A DNA stretch of 64,000 bases from Mycolicibacter hiberniae (GTDB lineage Bacteria > Actinomycetota > Actinomycetes > Mycobacteriales > Mycobacteriaceae), in assembly GCF_010729485.1 (NCBI RefSeq), contig NZ_AP022609.1, positions 4,154,001 to 4,218,000 on the forward strand. Direction: 5' to 3'. Every line of letters starts with the position of its first letter. Within the stretch, counting starts at the first letter, position 1. Made by a program: the position numbers and the translations under genes. Below the pieces are notes generated by a model. That model searched no databases. It was not told the DNA's origin and saw only the letters and a list, made by a program, of their open reading frames with translations. Of this stretch, positions 8,488 to 21,135 are shown in pieces.

Positions 8488-9603
8488 GTGCCAGGTTCGA
8501 TCTGCGACATCCTGCCGTCCGCGGCAGCTCTGCTGGGCGTTCCCGGCGCGACCGACACGCTCGGTCTGCGCGAGCCTGTCGGCGACGTGCAACGGGTGGC
8601 GGTGGTGCTCGTCGATGGGCTGGGTTATCACCTGTTGCCGCAGCTGGCCAGGGATGCGCCGTTGCTGTCCGCGGTGCTGGCCGGCTCCACCGGCCACCTG
8701 ATCGAACTGCGCAGTACCTTTCCCTCCACCACGCCCACCAGCCTGGTCTCCCTGGGTACCGGCGTATCGCCGGGCGAGCACGGCGTGCTGGGCTTCACCG
8801 TCAACATTCCCGGGACCGAGCAGGTGCTGACGCACATCTACTGGGGGGACGAGCCGTCACCGGCGCTCTGGCAGCCCGTACCCACCTGGTTCGAGCGACT
8901 GCGCGCCGCCGGGGTGAGTGCCCGCGCAGTGCTGCCGGAGATGTTCATCGGCAGCGGTTTGACCGAGTCCGCTTATCGGGGCGCAGAGTTTCGTCCGGTG
9001 GCCAAAGGCCAGCCCTACGTGCAGCGGTTCGTCGAGGCGCTCGATTCCCCGGGACTGGTCTACGGCTACACCGCCGCGCTCGACCACGCCGCACACGTGT
9101 CGGGGATCGGCTCATCGCACTGGCATGCCGCAGCCGCCAAGGTCGATGCGCTGCTGGGGCATCTGCTCGAGGAGCTGCCCGGCGATACCGTGCTGATGGT
9201 CACCGCCGACCACGGCGGCATCAACGTGCCCGATGCGGCGCGCCTCGACCTCGATGCCGACCCGGCGCTGCGTGCCGGGATCCGGATGGTCGCCGGTGAG
9301 CCGCGGGTGCGCTACCTGCACACCGAACCCGGTGCCACGGCCGACGTGCTGGCGGCCTGGACCGAGCGGCTGGCGGGCCGGGCGTCGGTGCAGACCCGCG
9401 AGCAGGCGGTGGCCTCTGGGGTTTTCGGGCCGGTCCGCGACGAGCACTTAGCGCGCATCGGCGACATCGTGGTGACCTGCACCGGCGACAACGCGATTCT
9501 GGCGACCGCGCACGAGCCGCCGCAGGCGGCACAACTGGTCGGCTTCCACGGCGGGTTGGCGCCGGAGGAGACGGCGATACCCCTGATCGTCTTCTCCCGT
9601 TGA
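8488..9603 (+). CDS. Alkaline-phosphatase-superfamily phosphodiesterase/nucleotide pyrophosphatase
   Basis: 371 residues with the type I phosphodiesterase fold. Metal and nucleophile signatures are in order: Asp in VVLVDGLGYH, the Thr nucleophile region STFPSTTPTSL, Asp/His in AALDHAAH, Asp-His in VTADHGG, and His in GFHGGLAPEE. No clear signal peptide, so it is probably cytoplasmic. GTG 8488 is the plausible start. The TGA stop is the first three bases of a 57-bp palindromic repeat, so the repeat itself ends the gene. It converges on the antiporter gene. Confidence 0.85.
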   Translation: MPGSICDILPSAAALLGVPGATDTLGLREPVGDVQRVAVVLVDGLGYHLLPQLARDAPLLSAVLAGSTGHLIELRSTFPSTTPTSLVSLGTGVSPGEHGVLGFTVNIPGTEQVLTHIYWGDEPSPALWQPVPTWFERLRAAGVSARAVLPEMFIGSGLTESAYRGAEFRPVAKGQPYVQRFVEALDSPGLVYGYTAALDHAAHVSGIGSSHWHAAAAKVDALLGHLLEELPGDTVLMVTADHGGINVPDAARLDLDADPALRAGIRMVAGEPRVRYLHTEPGATADVLAAWTERLAGRASVQTREQAVASGVFGPVRDEHLARIGDIVVTCTGDNAILATAHEPPQAAQLVGFHGGLAPEETAIPLIVFSR

Positions 9604-9657
9604 CTCTGCGCCCACCAGGCAGTCCACTCGCACTTCTACCCGGTACACGCAGAGTCA
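9601..9657. repeat. 57-bp palindromic element, copy A
   Basis: Arms TGACTCTGCGCCCACC and GGTACACGCAGAGTCA match as inverted repeats at 13 of 16 positions around a 25-bp loop. Read in reverse complement it aligns along its length with the element at 48149-48205. Its first three bases are the stop codon of the upstream gene. It lies between convergent genes, so it may act as a bidirectional terminator. Confidence 0.8.
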
Positions 9658-9670
9658 GCGGGTGGCGCGG

Positions 9671-11167
9671 TTACTCAGAGTCGCCGTACTCGTCGAACCA
9701 GTGGGCCAGCTTGCCGCGCCGGCTGACTGCCCGCAGCCGGCGTTCGGCCGACACGCGGGTCTTGGTGGTGGTGACGATCAGCAGTTCATCGCCGACAGTG
9801 ATACGGGTGTCGGGTTGGGGCACGAAGGTGTCGCCGTTGCGGATGATCAAGGTGATGACGCTCGGATCGGGCAGCCGCAACTCGAGCACCGAGACGTTGT
9901 GCAACTTCGAGCCGGGCTGCACCGTCATCGTCAACAGCTCCGCCTCCAGGACGTCCAGCGGCGCGGCCTCCACCTGGATCTCCCGGGTGCTGTCGCGCGA
10001 GATCAGGTGCAGCCAATGCGCGACCAGTCCCAGGCTGGGACCCTGCACCACGGTGTAGACCACGACCAGGATGAAGACGATGTTGAGCAGGCGATAACTG
10101 TCCGGGACGCCCTCCACGATGGGGAAAGTGGCGAGCACGATCGGCACCGCGCCGCGCAGGCCTGCCCAGGACAGGAAGATCTGCTCACGCCACGGCACCC
10201 GGAACCAGATCAGCGAAGCCACCACCGACAACGGCCGGCTCAACAGCAGTAGCACCGCCCCGACGATCAGCCCCGGCACCAGCTCCCCGGACAACTGGCT
10301 GGGGCTGACCAACAGCCCGAGCAACACGAACAGCCCGATCTGCGCCAGCCAGCCCAGGCCCTCGGCGAACGAGCGGATGGCCGCCCGGTGCGGCAGGCCG
10401 GAGTTCGCCAGCACCACGCCGGACAGGTATGCCGCGATGAAACCGCTGGCATGCGCCGAGGAGGCCGCGGCGAACGCCACCATCGCCAGCCCGAACGTCG
10501 CCAAGGGGTACAGACCGGACGCCGGCAGCGCAGCACGGCGCAGCATCATCGCGCCGAGCAGCCCGGCGATCAGGCCGATAGCCGAGCCGGCCACCAGCTC
10601 ATAGAACACGCTGCCGACGGCGTGGACCGGGTCGATCACCAGTGGGGTGGTGCTCAGCATCAGCACCACGATCGCCGCCGGCGCGTCGTTGAAACCGGAC
10701 TCGGCTTCCAACAGGCCGGCCACTCGCCGTGGCAGCGGCAGCACGCGCAGGATGGAGAACACGGCGGCGGCGTCGGTGGGCGACACGATCGCGCCGAGCA
10801 GGAAGGACAGCTGCCAACTGAGACCCAGGAGCAGGTGCGCGGCCACCGCGATCACTGCCATGCTGACCGCGACGCCGACGGTGGCCAGCACGGCCGCCGG
10901 CGCCAACAATCGGCGGATGTTGGCGAAGCGGGTCGTCAGACCGCCTTCGACCAGGATCACCGCCAGCGCGGTGGTGCCCAGGTCGCTGGCCAGTTGCACA
11001 TCGGAGAAGTCCAGGCCCAGGCCGTCGTTTCCGATCGCCACCCCGACGAACAGGAACAGCAACAGGCTGGGCAATCCGACCCGATCAGCCGCGCGGGTGG
11101 CGATGATGCTGGCCAGCAATACCAAGCCCCCGATCAGCAGAGCTATGTAGAGCTGTTCCAGGCTCAT
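9671..11167 (-). CDS. Cation/proton antiporter of the CPA1 (CvrA/NhaP2) type with C-terminal TrkA-C domain
   Basis: 498 residues: about 12-13 hydrophobic segments in the first 380 residues, then a soluble tail with a TrkA-C/RCK-C fold (VSVLELRLPDPSVITLIIRNGDTFVPQPDTRI). The transport core has SPTDAAAVFS and ESGFNDAPA, carrying the Asp residues used for ion exchange. Such proteins exchange K+ or Na+ for protons across the inner membrane. A GGGGAG site precedes ATG 11167. It is divergent from a TrkA-family regulator, which supports a K+ role. Confidence 0.9.
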   Translation of the reverse strand: MSLEQLYIALLIGGLVLLASIIATRAADRVGLPSLLLFLFVGVAIGNDGLGLDFSDVQLASDLGTTALAVILVEGGLTTRFANIRRLLAPAAVLATVGVAVSMAVIAVAAHLLLGLSWQLSFLLGAIVSPTDAAAVFSILRVLPLPRRVAGLLEAESGFNDAPAAIVVLMLSTTPLVIDPVHAVGSVFYELVAGSAIGLIAGLLGAMMLRRAALPASGLYPLATFGLAMVAFAAASSAHASGFIAAYLSGVVLANSGLPHRAAIRSFAEGLGWLAQIGLFVLLGLLVSPSQLSGELVPGLIVGAVLLLLSRPLSVVASLIWFRVPWREQIFLSWAGLRGAVPIVLATFPIVEGVPDSYRLLNIVFILVVVYTVVQGPSLGLVAHWLHLISRDSTREIQVEAAPLDVLEAELLTMTVQPGSKLHNVSVLELRLPDPSVITLIIRNGDTFVPQPDTRITVGDELLIVTTTKTRVSAERRLRAVSRRGKLAHWFDEYGDSE

Positions 11168-11324
11168 CTGCTCCCCGTTCGGGCTGTTGGTGGCGGTCGG
11201 ACCCGCCGGTGTGATTCGCTCAGGGGCAGCGGGTTCGTGTTAGGTGTCAGTAAATCAGTACCTCTGTCACAACCGTGTTACGCCCGTAATGGCCGGGGCC
11301 AGCCCGGGGACGAGGGGAGTCAGC

Positions 11325-12005
11325 ATGCGCATCGGGATCGCCGGCGCCGGCGCGGTCGGGCGATCGGTCGCCAGAGAGTTGATCGGTGACGGCCACCGGG
11401 TGCTGCTGATCGAGCGCAACCCCGATCACTACCGGCCCAGCACCGTCCCGGAGGCAGAGTGGCTGCTGGCCGACGCCTGCGAGCTGAGCTCGCTGCGGGA
11501 ATGCGGCATCGAGATGTGCGATGTGGTGATCGCTGCCACCGGTGACGACAAGGCCAACCTGGCCACGGCGTTGCTGGCCAAGGCGGAGTTCGGGGTGGCG
11601 CGGGTGGTGGCTCGGGTCAACAACGCCCGCAACGAGTCCCTGTTCACCGAGGAGTGGGGTATCGACGTCGCGGTCTCCACCCCGCGGGCGATGGTCGCCG
11701 CGGTGGAGGGCGCCATCGACGTCGGTCATCTGGTGCCGTTGATGGCCTTGCAGCGCGGTCAGGCCAGCCTGACGAAACTGACGCTGCCCGACGACAACCC
11801 GCTGATCGGCCGGCGGGTCTGCGATATCGAGCTGCCCGAGGGCGCGGCCCTGGTCGTGGTGCAGCGGGGCGACCGGGTGATCCTGCCGCGCGCGACCGAT
11901 GAGCTGCAGGCTGGAGACGAGATGCTGTTCGCCGCGGCGACCGGGACCGACGACGAGGTGCGTGCGGTGGTGCACGGTGTGCCCGCCGGCAGAAGGTCGT
12001 ATTGA
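11325..12005 (+). CDS. TrkA-family K+ uptake regulatory protein (CeoB/CeoC-like)
   Basis: 226 residues. N-terminal RCK/TrkA-N Rossmann domain (MRIGIAGAGAVGRSVAREL, GxGxxG NAD(H)-binding; acidic residue in LLIERNPDH), then a TrkA-C domain (DELQAGDEMLFAA near the end). It resembles M. tuberculosis CeoB/CeoC (Rv2691/Rv2692). The ATG at 11325 is chosen for the GAGGGGAG ribosome site just upstream and because the Rossmann motif starts at residue 2. It probably gates a K+ transporter in response to NAD(H) or c-di-AMP-type ligands; the ligand is not readable from sequence. Confidence 0.88.
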   Translation: MRIGIAGAGAVGRSVARELIGDGHRVLLIERNPDHYRPSTVPEAEWLLADACELSSLRECGIEMCDVVIAATGDDKANLATALLAKAEFGVARVVARVNNARNESLFTEEWGIDVAVSTPRAMVAAVEGAIDVGHLVPLMALQRGQASLTKLTLPDDNPLIGRRVCDIELPEGAALVVVQRGDRVILPRATDELQAGDEMLFAAATGTDDEVRAVVHGVPAGRRSY

Positions 12006-12009
12006 CGCC

Positions 12010-12945
12010 ATGCCGCTGCGGCCGGCACCCGTCAGCGCGACGCCCACCGGGCGCGACGACGCCGGGAGCCTTGCCGGCGATGCCGGGGTCATGGCCACGG
12101 TAGTGGCGGCCGCGCGGGCCGCGGCGGTGTCGCGCGGCCTGATCAACGACCCCTTCGCGGCCCCGCTGATGCACAAGGTGGGCCTGCAGTTCTGCATTCG
12201 GATGGCCGACGGCGACCTGGACATCAGCGGGCTGGGCAAAGACGGCGGGTTTCCCCGGCTCGCGGAGTTCTCCGCGGCGCGAACCCACTACTTCGACGTG
12301 TTCTTCACCGACGCGGCCCGCGGCGGCATCCGCCAGGCGGTGATCTTGGGGGCGGGGCTGGACACCCGTGCCTACCGGCTGTGGTGGCCACCGGAGACCA
12401 CCGTTTACGAGGTCGACCATCCGCATGTCGTGGACTTCAAGACCGCCACGATGCGCACCTGGGGCGCCACCCCCAGCGTCGACCGCCGGGCCGTGGGGGT
12501 GGACCTGCGCGGTGACTGGCCGCAGGCGCTGCGGCGGGTGGGCTTCGACGTTGCCGCGCCCACGGTGTGGGTCCTCGAGGGACTGCTGGTCTGGCAGCTG
12601 GCCTCGGATGCGCAGAACCGATTGCTCGACGGTGTGACCGAACTCAGTGCCGCGGGCAGCAGGCTCGCGGCCGATCACGCGGTGCCCCCGAGCCGGCCCC
12701 AGGCGGTGCACCAGCAGTCCCTCGTCGACGGGTGGCGACGACGCGGCCTGAGCGTCACCGGGCCGGGACCCATCTACTCCGGAGAGCACACCGACGTGGT
12801 GCGGCATCTCACCGAAAGTGGCTGGACTACCAGCGATTCCGGCATAGCGCAGGTGTTCGCGGCGGCGCGGTTGCCCCGGCTTTCCGAGCGTGAGCTCGAT
12901 GGCGCACTCGCGGCCATCCGCTACCTTGCGGCCAGCCGGAACTGA
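12010..12945 (+). CDS. SAM-dependent methyltransferase of the mycobacterial TIGR00027 (LCMT-like) family
   Basis: 311 residues. The family, expanded in mycobacteria, has an N-terminal helix AAARAAAVSRGLINDPFAAPL, the SAM-binding strand-loop QAVILGAGLDTRAYRL, the acidic strand end VYEVDHPHVVDFK, and VWVLEGLLVWQL, all visible here. Substrates of most members are unknown. ATG 12010 follows the trkA stop by 4 bp, so the two may be co-transcribed. Confidence 0.88.
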   Translation: MPLRPAPVSATPTGRDDAGSLAGDAGVMATVVAAARAAAVSRGLINDPFAAPLMHKVGLQFCIRMADGDLDISGLGKDGGFPRLAEFSAARTHYFDVFFTDAARGGIRQAVILGAGLDTRAYRLWWPPETTVYEVDHPHVVDFKTATMRTWGATPSVDRRAVGVDLRGDWPQALRRVGFDVAAPTVWVLEGLLVWQLASDAQNRLLDGVTELSAAGSRLAADHAVPPSRPQAVHQQSLVDGWRRRGLSVTGPGPIYSGEHTDVVRHLTESGWTTSDSGIAQVFAAARLPRLSERELDGALAAIRYLAASRN

Positions 12946-12955
12946 CCGGCCGGCG

Positions 12956-13351
12956 TCATCCCGCCATGAATTCCGCGTAGGCCGAAGCCAATTCGGGCGG
13001 AAGTGCCGTGGTGTTGCATTGACGCTGGGTCTCCCCGATCGGTGCCAGAATCCCCCGCAGTTCGAAGTACTCCTGGGGGTGAGCGGTGAAGTAGTTGCGG
13101 ATGTCGGCGGCGGCCTGCGGCCGAGGCAATCCGACGGCGTGGTTCACCACGGCGCCGGCTCCGGGGTGGGTGGCCAAATACTGCTGGGCTGAACCGGTGA
13201 CCGCGTTCACCGTGTTGGACACCCCAGCCGGACTGCAGTCCGGCGTTGCCACAGCCGTTGGGGCGCCGACCACGGCGGCAACGGTAGCGCCGCAGAGTCC
13301 GGCTCCCAAAGAGAATCGGCGAATCCTGGTGAGGCCGTGTGCTTTCGGCAT
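12956..13351 (-). CDS. Secreted haemophore-like haem-binding protein
   Basis: 131 residues. Signal peptide (SLGAGLCGATVAAVVGAPTAV, ATA cleavage) followed by a small helical domain with two cysteines (CSPAGVSNTVNAVTG ... RQCNTTALPPELASAYAEF). This is the pattern of the mycobacterial haemophore family typified by Rv0203. Export followed by haem capture is the family role; haem binding here is inference. GGAAGGAAG precedes ATG 13351. Confidence 0.82.
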   Translation of the reverse strand: MPKAHGLTRIRRFSLGAGLCGATVAAVVGAPTAVATPDCSPAGVSNTVNAVTGSAQQYLATHPGAGAVVNHAVGLPRPQAAADIRNYFTAHPQEYFELRGILAPIGETQRQCNTTALPPELASAYAEFMAG

Positions 13352-13568
13352 GAAGGCTTCCTTCCGGGTTGTGAGTGCGATTCCCGTCCGAAGCCCAACG
13401 TACGCGCGGCCCACGGCGGCGCCGTGCGTCCCGACGCGCCCCGATCCCAGGTGACCGCGGGCGTTTGCGGCAGATGTCGGCGATTTCGTCCCAAGCACCC
13501 GCAGGTGCGGAGACCGACGCTAAGACCCGTTCTTAATGTCCGTGGTCGGCGCTTATCCGATTGTGACC

Positions 13569-14324
13569 TTAAAGTTTGCCCGCCCGGGCGATCGCGGCCT
13601 CGGCGGCCTCCTGGATGGGCCCGTGCCAGACATCGCCGTGGCCGGGCGCCAGGATCTCGGTCTCCAGCAGCGCCAGCGCACTGAGGCTGCGAACACTGTC
13701 CTGCTGGCTGTAGCTGAACAGCGCGGGCAACAGCTGCGGTCCGGAGTGGGCCAGGACCGGGTGACCGGTGATCAGGGCGTCCCCGCTGGCCAAGACACCG
13801 TCGACCAGATACGAGCAATGCCCTCGGGTGTGCCCGGGGGTGGGGATGGCGATCGGCTTTCCCGGCAATTCGGCGGCGACCTCACCGGTCAGCGGTTGCG
13901 CCGACGGAATCCCCTCGCGGCTCAGGCCGCCGCTGCGCACCACGTGCGCGGTCCACAGCGCCCAGCTCGGCCGCCACAGGCGCGCACCCAGCGCCAACGG
14001 CGAGACCTGCTCCAGGTACTCGCGTTTGGCGTGGCCGACCTCCTCGGCGTGACAGTAGACCGGGGTGCCGTACGTTTTCGCCAGCCAGACCGCCGCACCG
14101 AAATGATCGACGTGGGCGTGGGTGAGCAACACCGCACGCACATCGCCGGGCGCAAAGCCCAGCGCACCCAGCGACGCCAGCACATCGGTGCGATCGCCGG
14201 GGTAGCCGGCGTCGATCAGCATCACGCCGGTGTCGTCGGCGACCAGCAGCCAATTGACGGCTTCGCCGCGGGCCACATGCACGTGCTCGGTCACCGGAAC
14301 AAGTTCGACGAGCTTCTCACCCAT
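13569..14324 (-). CDS. Metallo-beta-lactamase-fold hydrolase (Rv0406c homologue)
   Basis: 251 residues. The zinc motif is [13 protein letters not shown] (HxHxDH); downstream ligands are in [11 protein letters not shown] and the C-terminal APGHGDVW. The fold covers glyoxalase II, lactonases and thioesterases, so the substrate cannot be read. The start is ATG 14324, with TAAACT 7 nt upstream. It is divergent from fgd1 exactly as in M. tuberculosis. Confidence 0.88.
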   Translation of the reverse strand: MGEKLVELVPVTEHVHVARGEAVNWLLVADDTGVMLIDAGYPGDRTDVLASLGALGFAPGDVRAVLLTHAHVDHFGAAVWLAKTYGTPVYCHAEEVGHAKREYLEQVSPLALGARLWRPSWALWTAHVVRSGGLSREGIPSAQPLTGEVAAELPGKPIAIPTPGHTRGHCSYLVDGVLASGDALITGHPVLAHSGPQLLPALFSYSQQDSVRSLSALALLETEILAPGHGDVWHGPIQEAAEAAIARAGKL

Positions 14325-14331
14325 GCCCGTG

Positions 14332-14337
14332 AGTTTA
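14332..14337 (-). promoter_or_regulatory. -10 box for leaderless MBL hydrolase mRNA
   Basis: TAAACT on the minus strand, 7 nt before ATG 14324. Confidence 0.5.
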
Positions 14338-14367
14338 GAAAGGGGACGGGAGAGTAGAAAAGGTGGA

Positions 14368-15378
14368 ATGGCGCAACTGAAACTCGGGTACAAGGCATCG
14401 GCGGAACAGTTCGGACCTCGCGAACTGGTGGAACTGGGCGTAGCCGCCGAAGCGCACGGCATGGACAGTGCCACCGTCAGCGACCATTTCCAGCCCTGGC
14501 GTCACGAGGGCGGGCACGCCCCCTTCTCGTTGGCGTGGATGACCGCGGTCGGCGAGCGCACGCACAAAATCCAGTTGGGCACCTCGGTGCTGACCCCGAC
14601 GTTCCGGTACAACCCCGCCGTCGTCGCGCAGGCGTTCGCGACGATGAGCTGCCTGTATCCGCAGCGCATCTTTCTCGGTGTCGGAACCGGCGAGGCCTTG
14701 AACGAGATCGCCACCGGCTTCACCGGCGAGTGGCCCGAGTTCAAGGAGCGGTTCGGGCGGCTGCGCGAGTCGGTGCGGCTGATGCGCGAACTGTGGCGCG
14801 GCGACCGGGTGGATTTCGACGGCGACTACTACAAGCTCAAGGGCGCCTCGATCTACGACGTGCCCGAGGGCGGGGTCCCGGTCTACATCGCGGCCGGTGG
14901 GCCGGCGGTGGCCAAGTATGCGGGGCGCGCCGGCGACGGCTTCATCTGCACCTCGGGCAAGGGCGCGGAGCTCTACACCGACAAGCTGATGCCGGCGGTG
15001 CTGGAAGGCGCAGCGGCCGCCGAGCGCGACGCCGACGCGATCGACAAGATGATCGAGATCAAGATCTCCTACGACCCGGACCCCGAACTGGCGTTGAACA
15101 ACACGCGGTTCTGGGCGCCGTTGTCGCTGAGCGCCGAACAGAAGCACTCCATCGACGACCCGATCGAGATGGAGAAGGCCGCCGACGCGCTGCCGATCGA
15201 GCAGATCGCCAAGCGCTGGATCGTGGCCTCAGACCCCGACGATGCCGTGGAACAGGTCGGCCAGTATGTGAAGTGGGGACTCAATCACCTGGTCTTCCAC
15301 GCGCCCGGCCACGACCAACGGCGCTTCCTGGAACTGTTCGCCACCGATCTCGAGCCGCGGCTGCGCCGGCTGGCCTGA
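14368..15378 (+). CDS. fgd1: F420-dependent glucose-6-phosphate dehydrogenase
   Basis: 336 residues, the same length as Rv0407. It oxidises glucose-6-phosphate while reducing coenzyme F420, supplying F420H2 to the mycobacterial F420 reductases, including those that activate nitroimidazole prodrugs. The key residues fall at the expected positions: His40 and Trp44 in SDHFQPW, and Glu109 in [13 protein letters not shown] 14368 with AAAGGTGG upstream. In M. tuberculosis pta and ackA follow on the same strand; here a minus-strand cupin gene follows immediately. Confidence 0.97.
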   Translation: MAQLKLGYKASAEQFGPRELVELGVAAEAHGMDSATVSDHFQPWRHEGGHAPFSLAWMTAVGERTHKIQLGTSVLTPTFRYNPAVVAQAFATMSCLYPQRIFLGVGTGEALNEIATGFTGEWPEFKERFGRLRESVRLMRELWRGDRVDFDGDYYKLKGASIYDVPEGGVPVYIAAGGPAVAKYAGRAGDGFICTSGKGAELYTDKLMPAVLEGAAAAERDADAIDKMIEIKISYDPDPELALNNTRFWAPLSLSAEQKHSIDDPIEMEKAADALPIEQIAKRWIVASDPDDAVEQVGQYVKWGLNHLVFHAPGHDQRRFLELFATDLEPRLRRLA

Positions 15379-15388
15379 GGCCACGCCC

Positions 15389-15832
15389 TCAGGCGTAGCC
15401 GCACCCGGGATCGGCCGCGTCCTCGAACAGCGGGGCGCCGATCGGCAACAGATAGACCGCCTGCATCACCACCGGGGTGGAGCCCAGGTTGCGGCCGATG
15501 TGTGCGTGCGCCGGCCCGCCGGGCTCGGTGATGGGGTCGCCGGGACCGTAGACGCCGTCGAGGCTGCAGTCGGCGCGGTTGTGGGTCAACGTGCCCTGCC
15601 GGACCACCCCGAACACGGTGCCGTCGTGCCAGTGCCAGCCGGTGCTGCCGCCGGGTTCGATGGTGATCTCGCGCAGCAGGTAGTCGCGGCCGTCGACCGT
15701 GGTGTGCGACAGGGTCACCCCGTTGGTCTGGTCGCTGGGCGTGGCGGTGGCGCTCGGCGGCAGCGCGGCCGAGGACACGGCGGCCGCCACGAGCGCCGAT
15801 AACGCGGAAACTTCCCGAAGCCGGCTGCTCAT
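15389..15832 (-). CDS. Secreted cupin-domain protein
   Basis: 147 residues. Signal peptide (SALVAAAVSSAALPPSATA) then a single cupin barrel with the metal-type motif GWHWHDGTVFGVVRQG. The C-terminal half contains CSLDGVYGPGDPITEPGGPAHAH. A small extracytoplasmic metal- or ligand-binding protein; no specific activity can be assigned. It lies 31 bp downstream of pknG on the same strand and could be read from that operon. It occupies the place of pta-ackA. Confidence 0.8.
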   Translation of the reverse strand: MSSRLREVSALSALVAAAVSSAALPPSATATPSDQTNGVTLSHTTVDGRDYLLREITIEPGGSTGWHWHDGTVFGVVRQGTLTHNRADCSLDGVYGPGDPITEPGGPAHAHIGRNLGSTPVVMQAVYLLPIGAPLFEDAADPGCGYA

Positions 15833-15863
15833 GGCCAGTTATCGTTTCACACCGGCGGGCGAG

Positions 15864-19095
<3,232 letters not shown>

Positions 19096-19099
<4 letters not shown>

Positions 19100-20415
19100 C
19101 TGTACTCGTTCAGTCGAGGCCACAACCCGAGCGCGACCGCGATCGCGGCGCCCATGCTGAGCACCGCGCCCCCCACCGGGGCCACCGACAGTACCCGACG
19201 GGCGTTGAGGACATCGCCACGCAGCTGGTTGCGGCTGTGCTGCAGTGCCTTGTCCAGCGCCGCGTCGAGCTGGTCGAACGCCGGTGTCGAGTCGTCGCCG
19301 CTGCCGCCCAGCGCCACCTGGGTGGCGGCCCGGTAGTTGCCGACGCCGATGTAGGCGTTCATCCGGTCGTTGGCCTGGCGCCAGCGCGCCAGCAGCTGCC
19401 CGGCGTTGGCCAAATCCGCCTTGTCCACGGCGTCGGCGCGCTCCAGGTAGGACTCCAGCTGCTGCTGCATGGTGTCGATGCGCTGGTAGAAAGTCTGCTT
19501 GCGGGTCTCCTCGTCACCGCGCCGGATCAGTGACAGCGTCTCGTCGGCGCGCGCCTGCTGCGCGGTGATCGCCAGGTTGGTGATCGCCTTGAGCGATTCG
19601 GCCCCGGTGTCTTTGGCATTGCGGCTGCCCGCGGTGGAGATCACCAGCACCGTGCCGACCCAGATGATCATGAGCAGGATCGCCAGGCCGCCGGCGACCA
19701 GGCCGGGGTTGATCCGGCGCCGGGTGTGCCGGGCCAGCCAGCGGTGGGCGAAAGCCCCGAACAGCACGGTGGTCGCCACCACCAGGATCACCGGGGCCGG
19801 CACCCGCGTGGACGCCGTGGTCTGCTGATCCACCGCCGCCGAGGTCGCCTGGTAGAGACGCTGGGCGTCGGGAAGGATGGTGTGCTGCATCAGCTCGGAG
19901 GCTTCCGACAGGTAGGAGGAACCGACCGGATCGCCGGATCGATTGTTGGTCCGCGCCGTCTCGATCAGGCCGGTGTATACGGCCAGCTGCGCGTTGATCC
20001 GGCCGAGCAGTAGCAGCAGCGGCTCGTCGTCGAGGCCCCCCGAAGCCCGGGTCACCGCCACCGCCGCGGCGGTGATGGCCTGTTCATAGCGCTCCCGCAC
20101 CGCCCGCGGCTCACCCTGGGCGATGAACGCGGTGGCCGCCGCGGCGTCGGCAACCGACAGGGTGGTGTAGAGCTGCCCGGCGGCGTACGCCAACGGCTCG
20201 GTGTGGTTGAGCACTGTGGTCAGGGTGTTCTGCCGGTTGTTGATGGTGGTGGCGGTGGCGAAGGCGCTGATTCCGCCGAGGGCGGCGAGGATGAGTCCGA
20301 TGGCCAGAATGCGTCCGGGTGTGGTGGTGAAGAACCACCAGCGGGGTCGGGCCGGTTCGTTGGGCGACCGCGACCCCGCCGGCTCGGTTGACGGGTGCGC
20401 CAACTCAACGGTCAC
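19096..20415 (-). CDS. glnX: Membrane signal transducer GlnX (Rv0412c)
   Basis: 439 residues, the same length as Rv0412c. Four hydrophobic segments: near residues 35-55 (ILAIGLILAALGGISAF), about 205-225, about 240-260 (GGLAILLMIIWVGTVLVI) and at the C-terminus. Long helical extracytoplasmic loops lie between pairs, a four-helix-bundle sensor layout. It links GlnH outside to PknG inside. GTG 20415 starts the operon glnX-glnH-pknG, all with overlapping starts and stops. Confidence 0.93.
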
Positions 20416-20567
20416 GTCTGATCGGACTCCATCTCTGCGGCTGCTCGCGGCACCAACGATAGTAAAAGGATTCTAAGAGCGCAGGCGGTGTCCGCGGGGA
20501 CTCTCGATGCGGTTGGTGTCGAAAACGTCGCGCGATCTCGCCAGAACCGAGACCTTGCCAGTGCCGA

Positions 20568-20573
20568 TACGCT
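20568..20573 (+). promoter_or_regulatory. -10 box for leaderless mutT3 mRNA
   Basis: TACGCT, 7 nt before GTG 20581. Confidence 0.5.
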
Positions 20574-20580
20574 TCCAGGC

Positions 20581-21042
20581 GTGCGTGGTGACGGCGATGG
20601 GTGGGCGTTCTCCGACACCGGCGCCCGGTTTTGGGGCCGGCATGGTGCGGCAGGTCTGCTGCTGAGGGCACCGCGTCCAGACGGTGTGCGCACCGTGTTG
20701 CTGCAGCATCGCGCCTGGTGGAGCCATCAGGGCGGGACCTGGGCATTGCCCGGTGGTGCTCGCGACAGCCACGAAACCGCCGAAGAGGCCGCCATCCGCG
20801 AGGCGCAGGAAGAGGCCGGCCTGCCCGCGGATCGGATCGTGGTGCGGGCCGCGGTGGTGACCGCATCGGCCAGCGGAACCAGCTGGACCTACACCACCGT
20901 GGTCGCCGACGCCGACGAACTGCTCCCGGTGGTGCCCAACGGCGAGAGCACCGAACTGCGTTGGGTGGATGAACATGAGGTCGCCGGGATGCCGTTGCAC
21001 CCGGGTTTCGCCGCCAGCTGGGAGTTGTTGCGCGGGTATTGA
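20581..21042 (+). CDS. mutT3: Nudix hydrolase MutT3
   Basis: 153 residues with a complete Nudix box (GGARDSHETAEEAAIREAQE then EAGL). The family removes oxidised nucleotides such as 8-oxo-dGTP; the M. tuberculosis orthologue is Rv0413. The start is GTG 20581 (VRGDGDGW, the conserved N-terminus). An upstream in-frame GTG at 20488 would add 31 residues of poorer mycobacterial codon usage, and the TACGCT box sits 7 nt before 20581. The gene ends without the C-terminal extension of the M. tuberculosis protein. Confidence 0.88.
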   Translation: MRGDGDGWAFSDTGARFWGRHGAAGLLLRAPRPDGVRTVLLQHRAWWSHQGGTWALPGGARDSHETAEEAAIREAQEEAGLPADRIVVRAAVVTASASGTSWTYTTVVADADELLPVVPNGESTELRWVDEHEVAGMPLHPGFAASWELLRGY

Positions 21043-21067
21043 GCTGGCGGCCGCCGCCCGGCCGCGG

Positions 21068-21123
21068 CGAACGTGCACTCAGGGCGAGAAATGCGGGGAA
21101 ATCTCGGTCTCAGTGCACGTTCG
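21068..21123. repeat. 56-bp palindrome with 12-bp perfect arms between convergent genes
   Basis: CGAACGTGCACT and AGTGCACGTTCG are exact inverted repeats separated by 32 bp; an inner CGAGA/TCTCG pair extends the stem. It lies between the mutT3 and thiE stops, so a bidirectional terminator or dispersed palindromic repeat is likely. Confidence 0.7.
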
Positions 21124-21135
21124 GCGGCGCCGGGA

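Noticed and set aside
20488..20580. N-terminal extension of mutT3
   Set aside because: Codon usage is poorer than in the rest of the gene and a -10 box lies inside it, 7 nt before GTG 20581.
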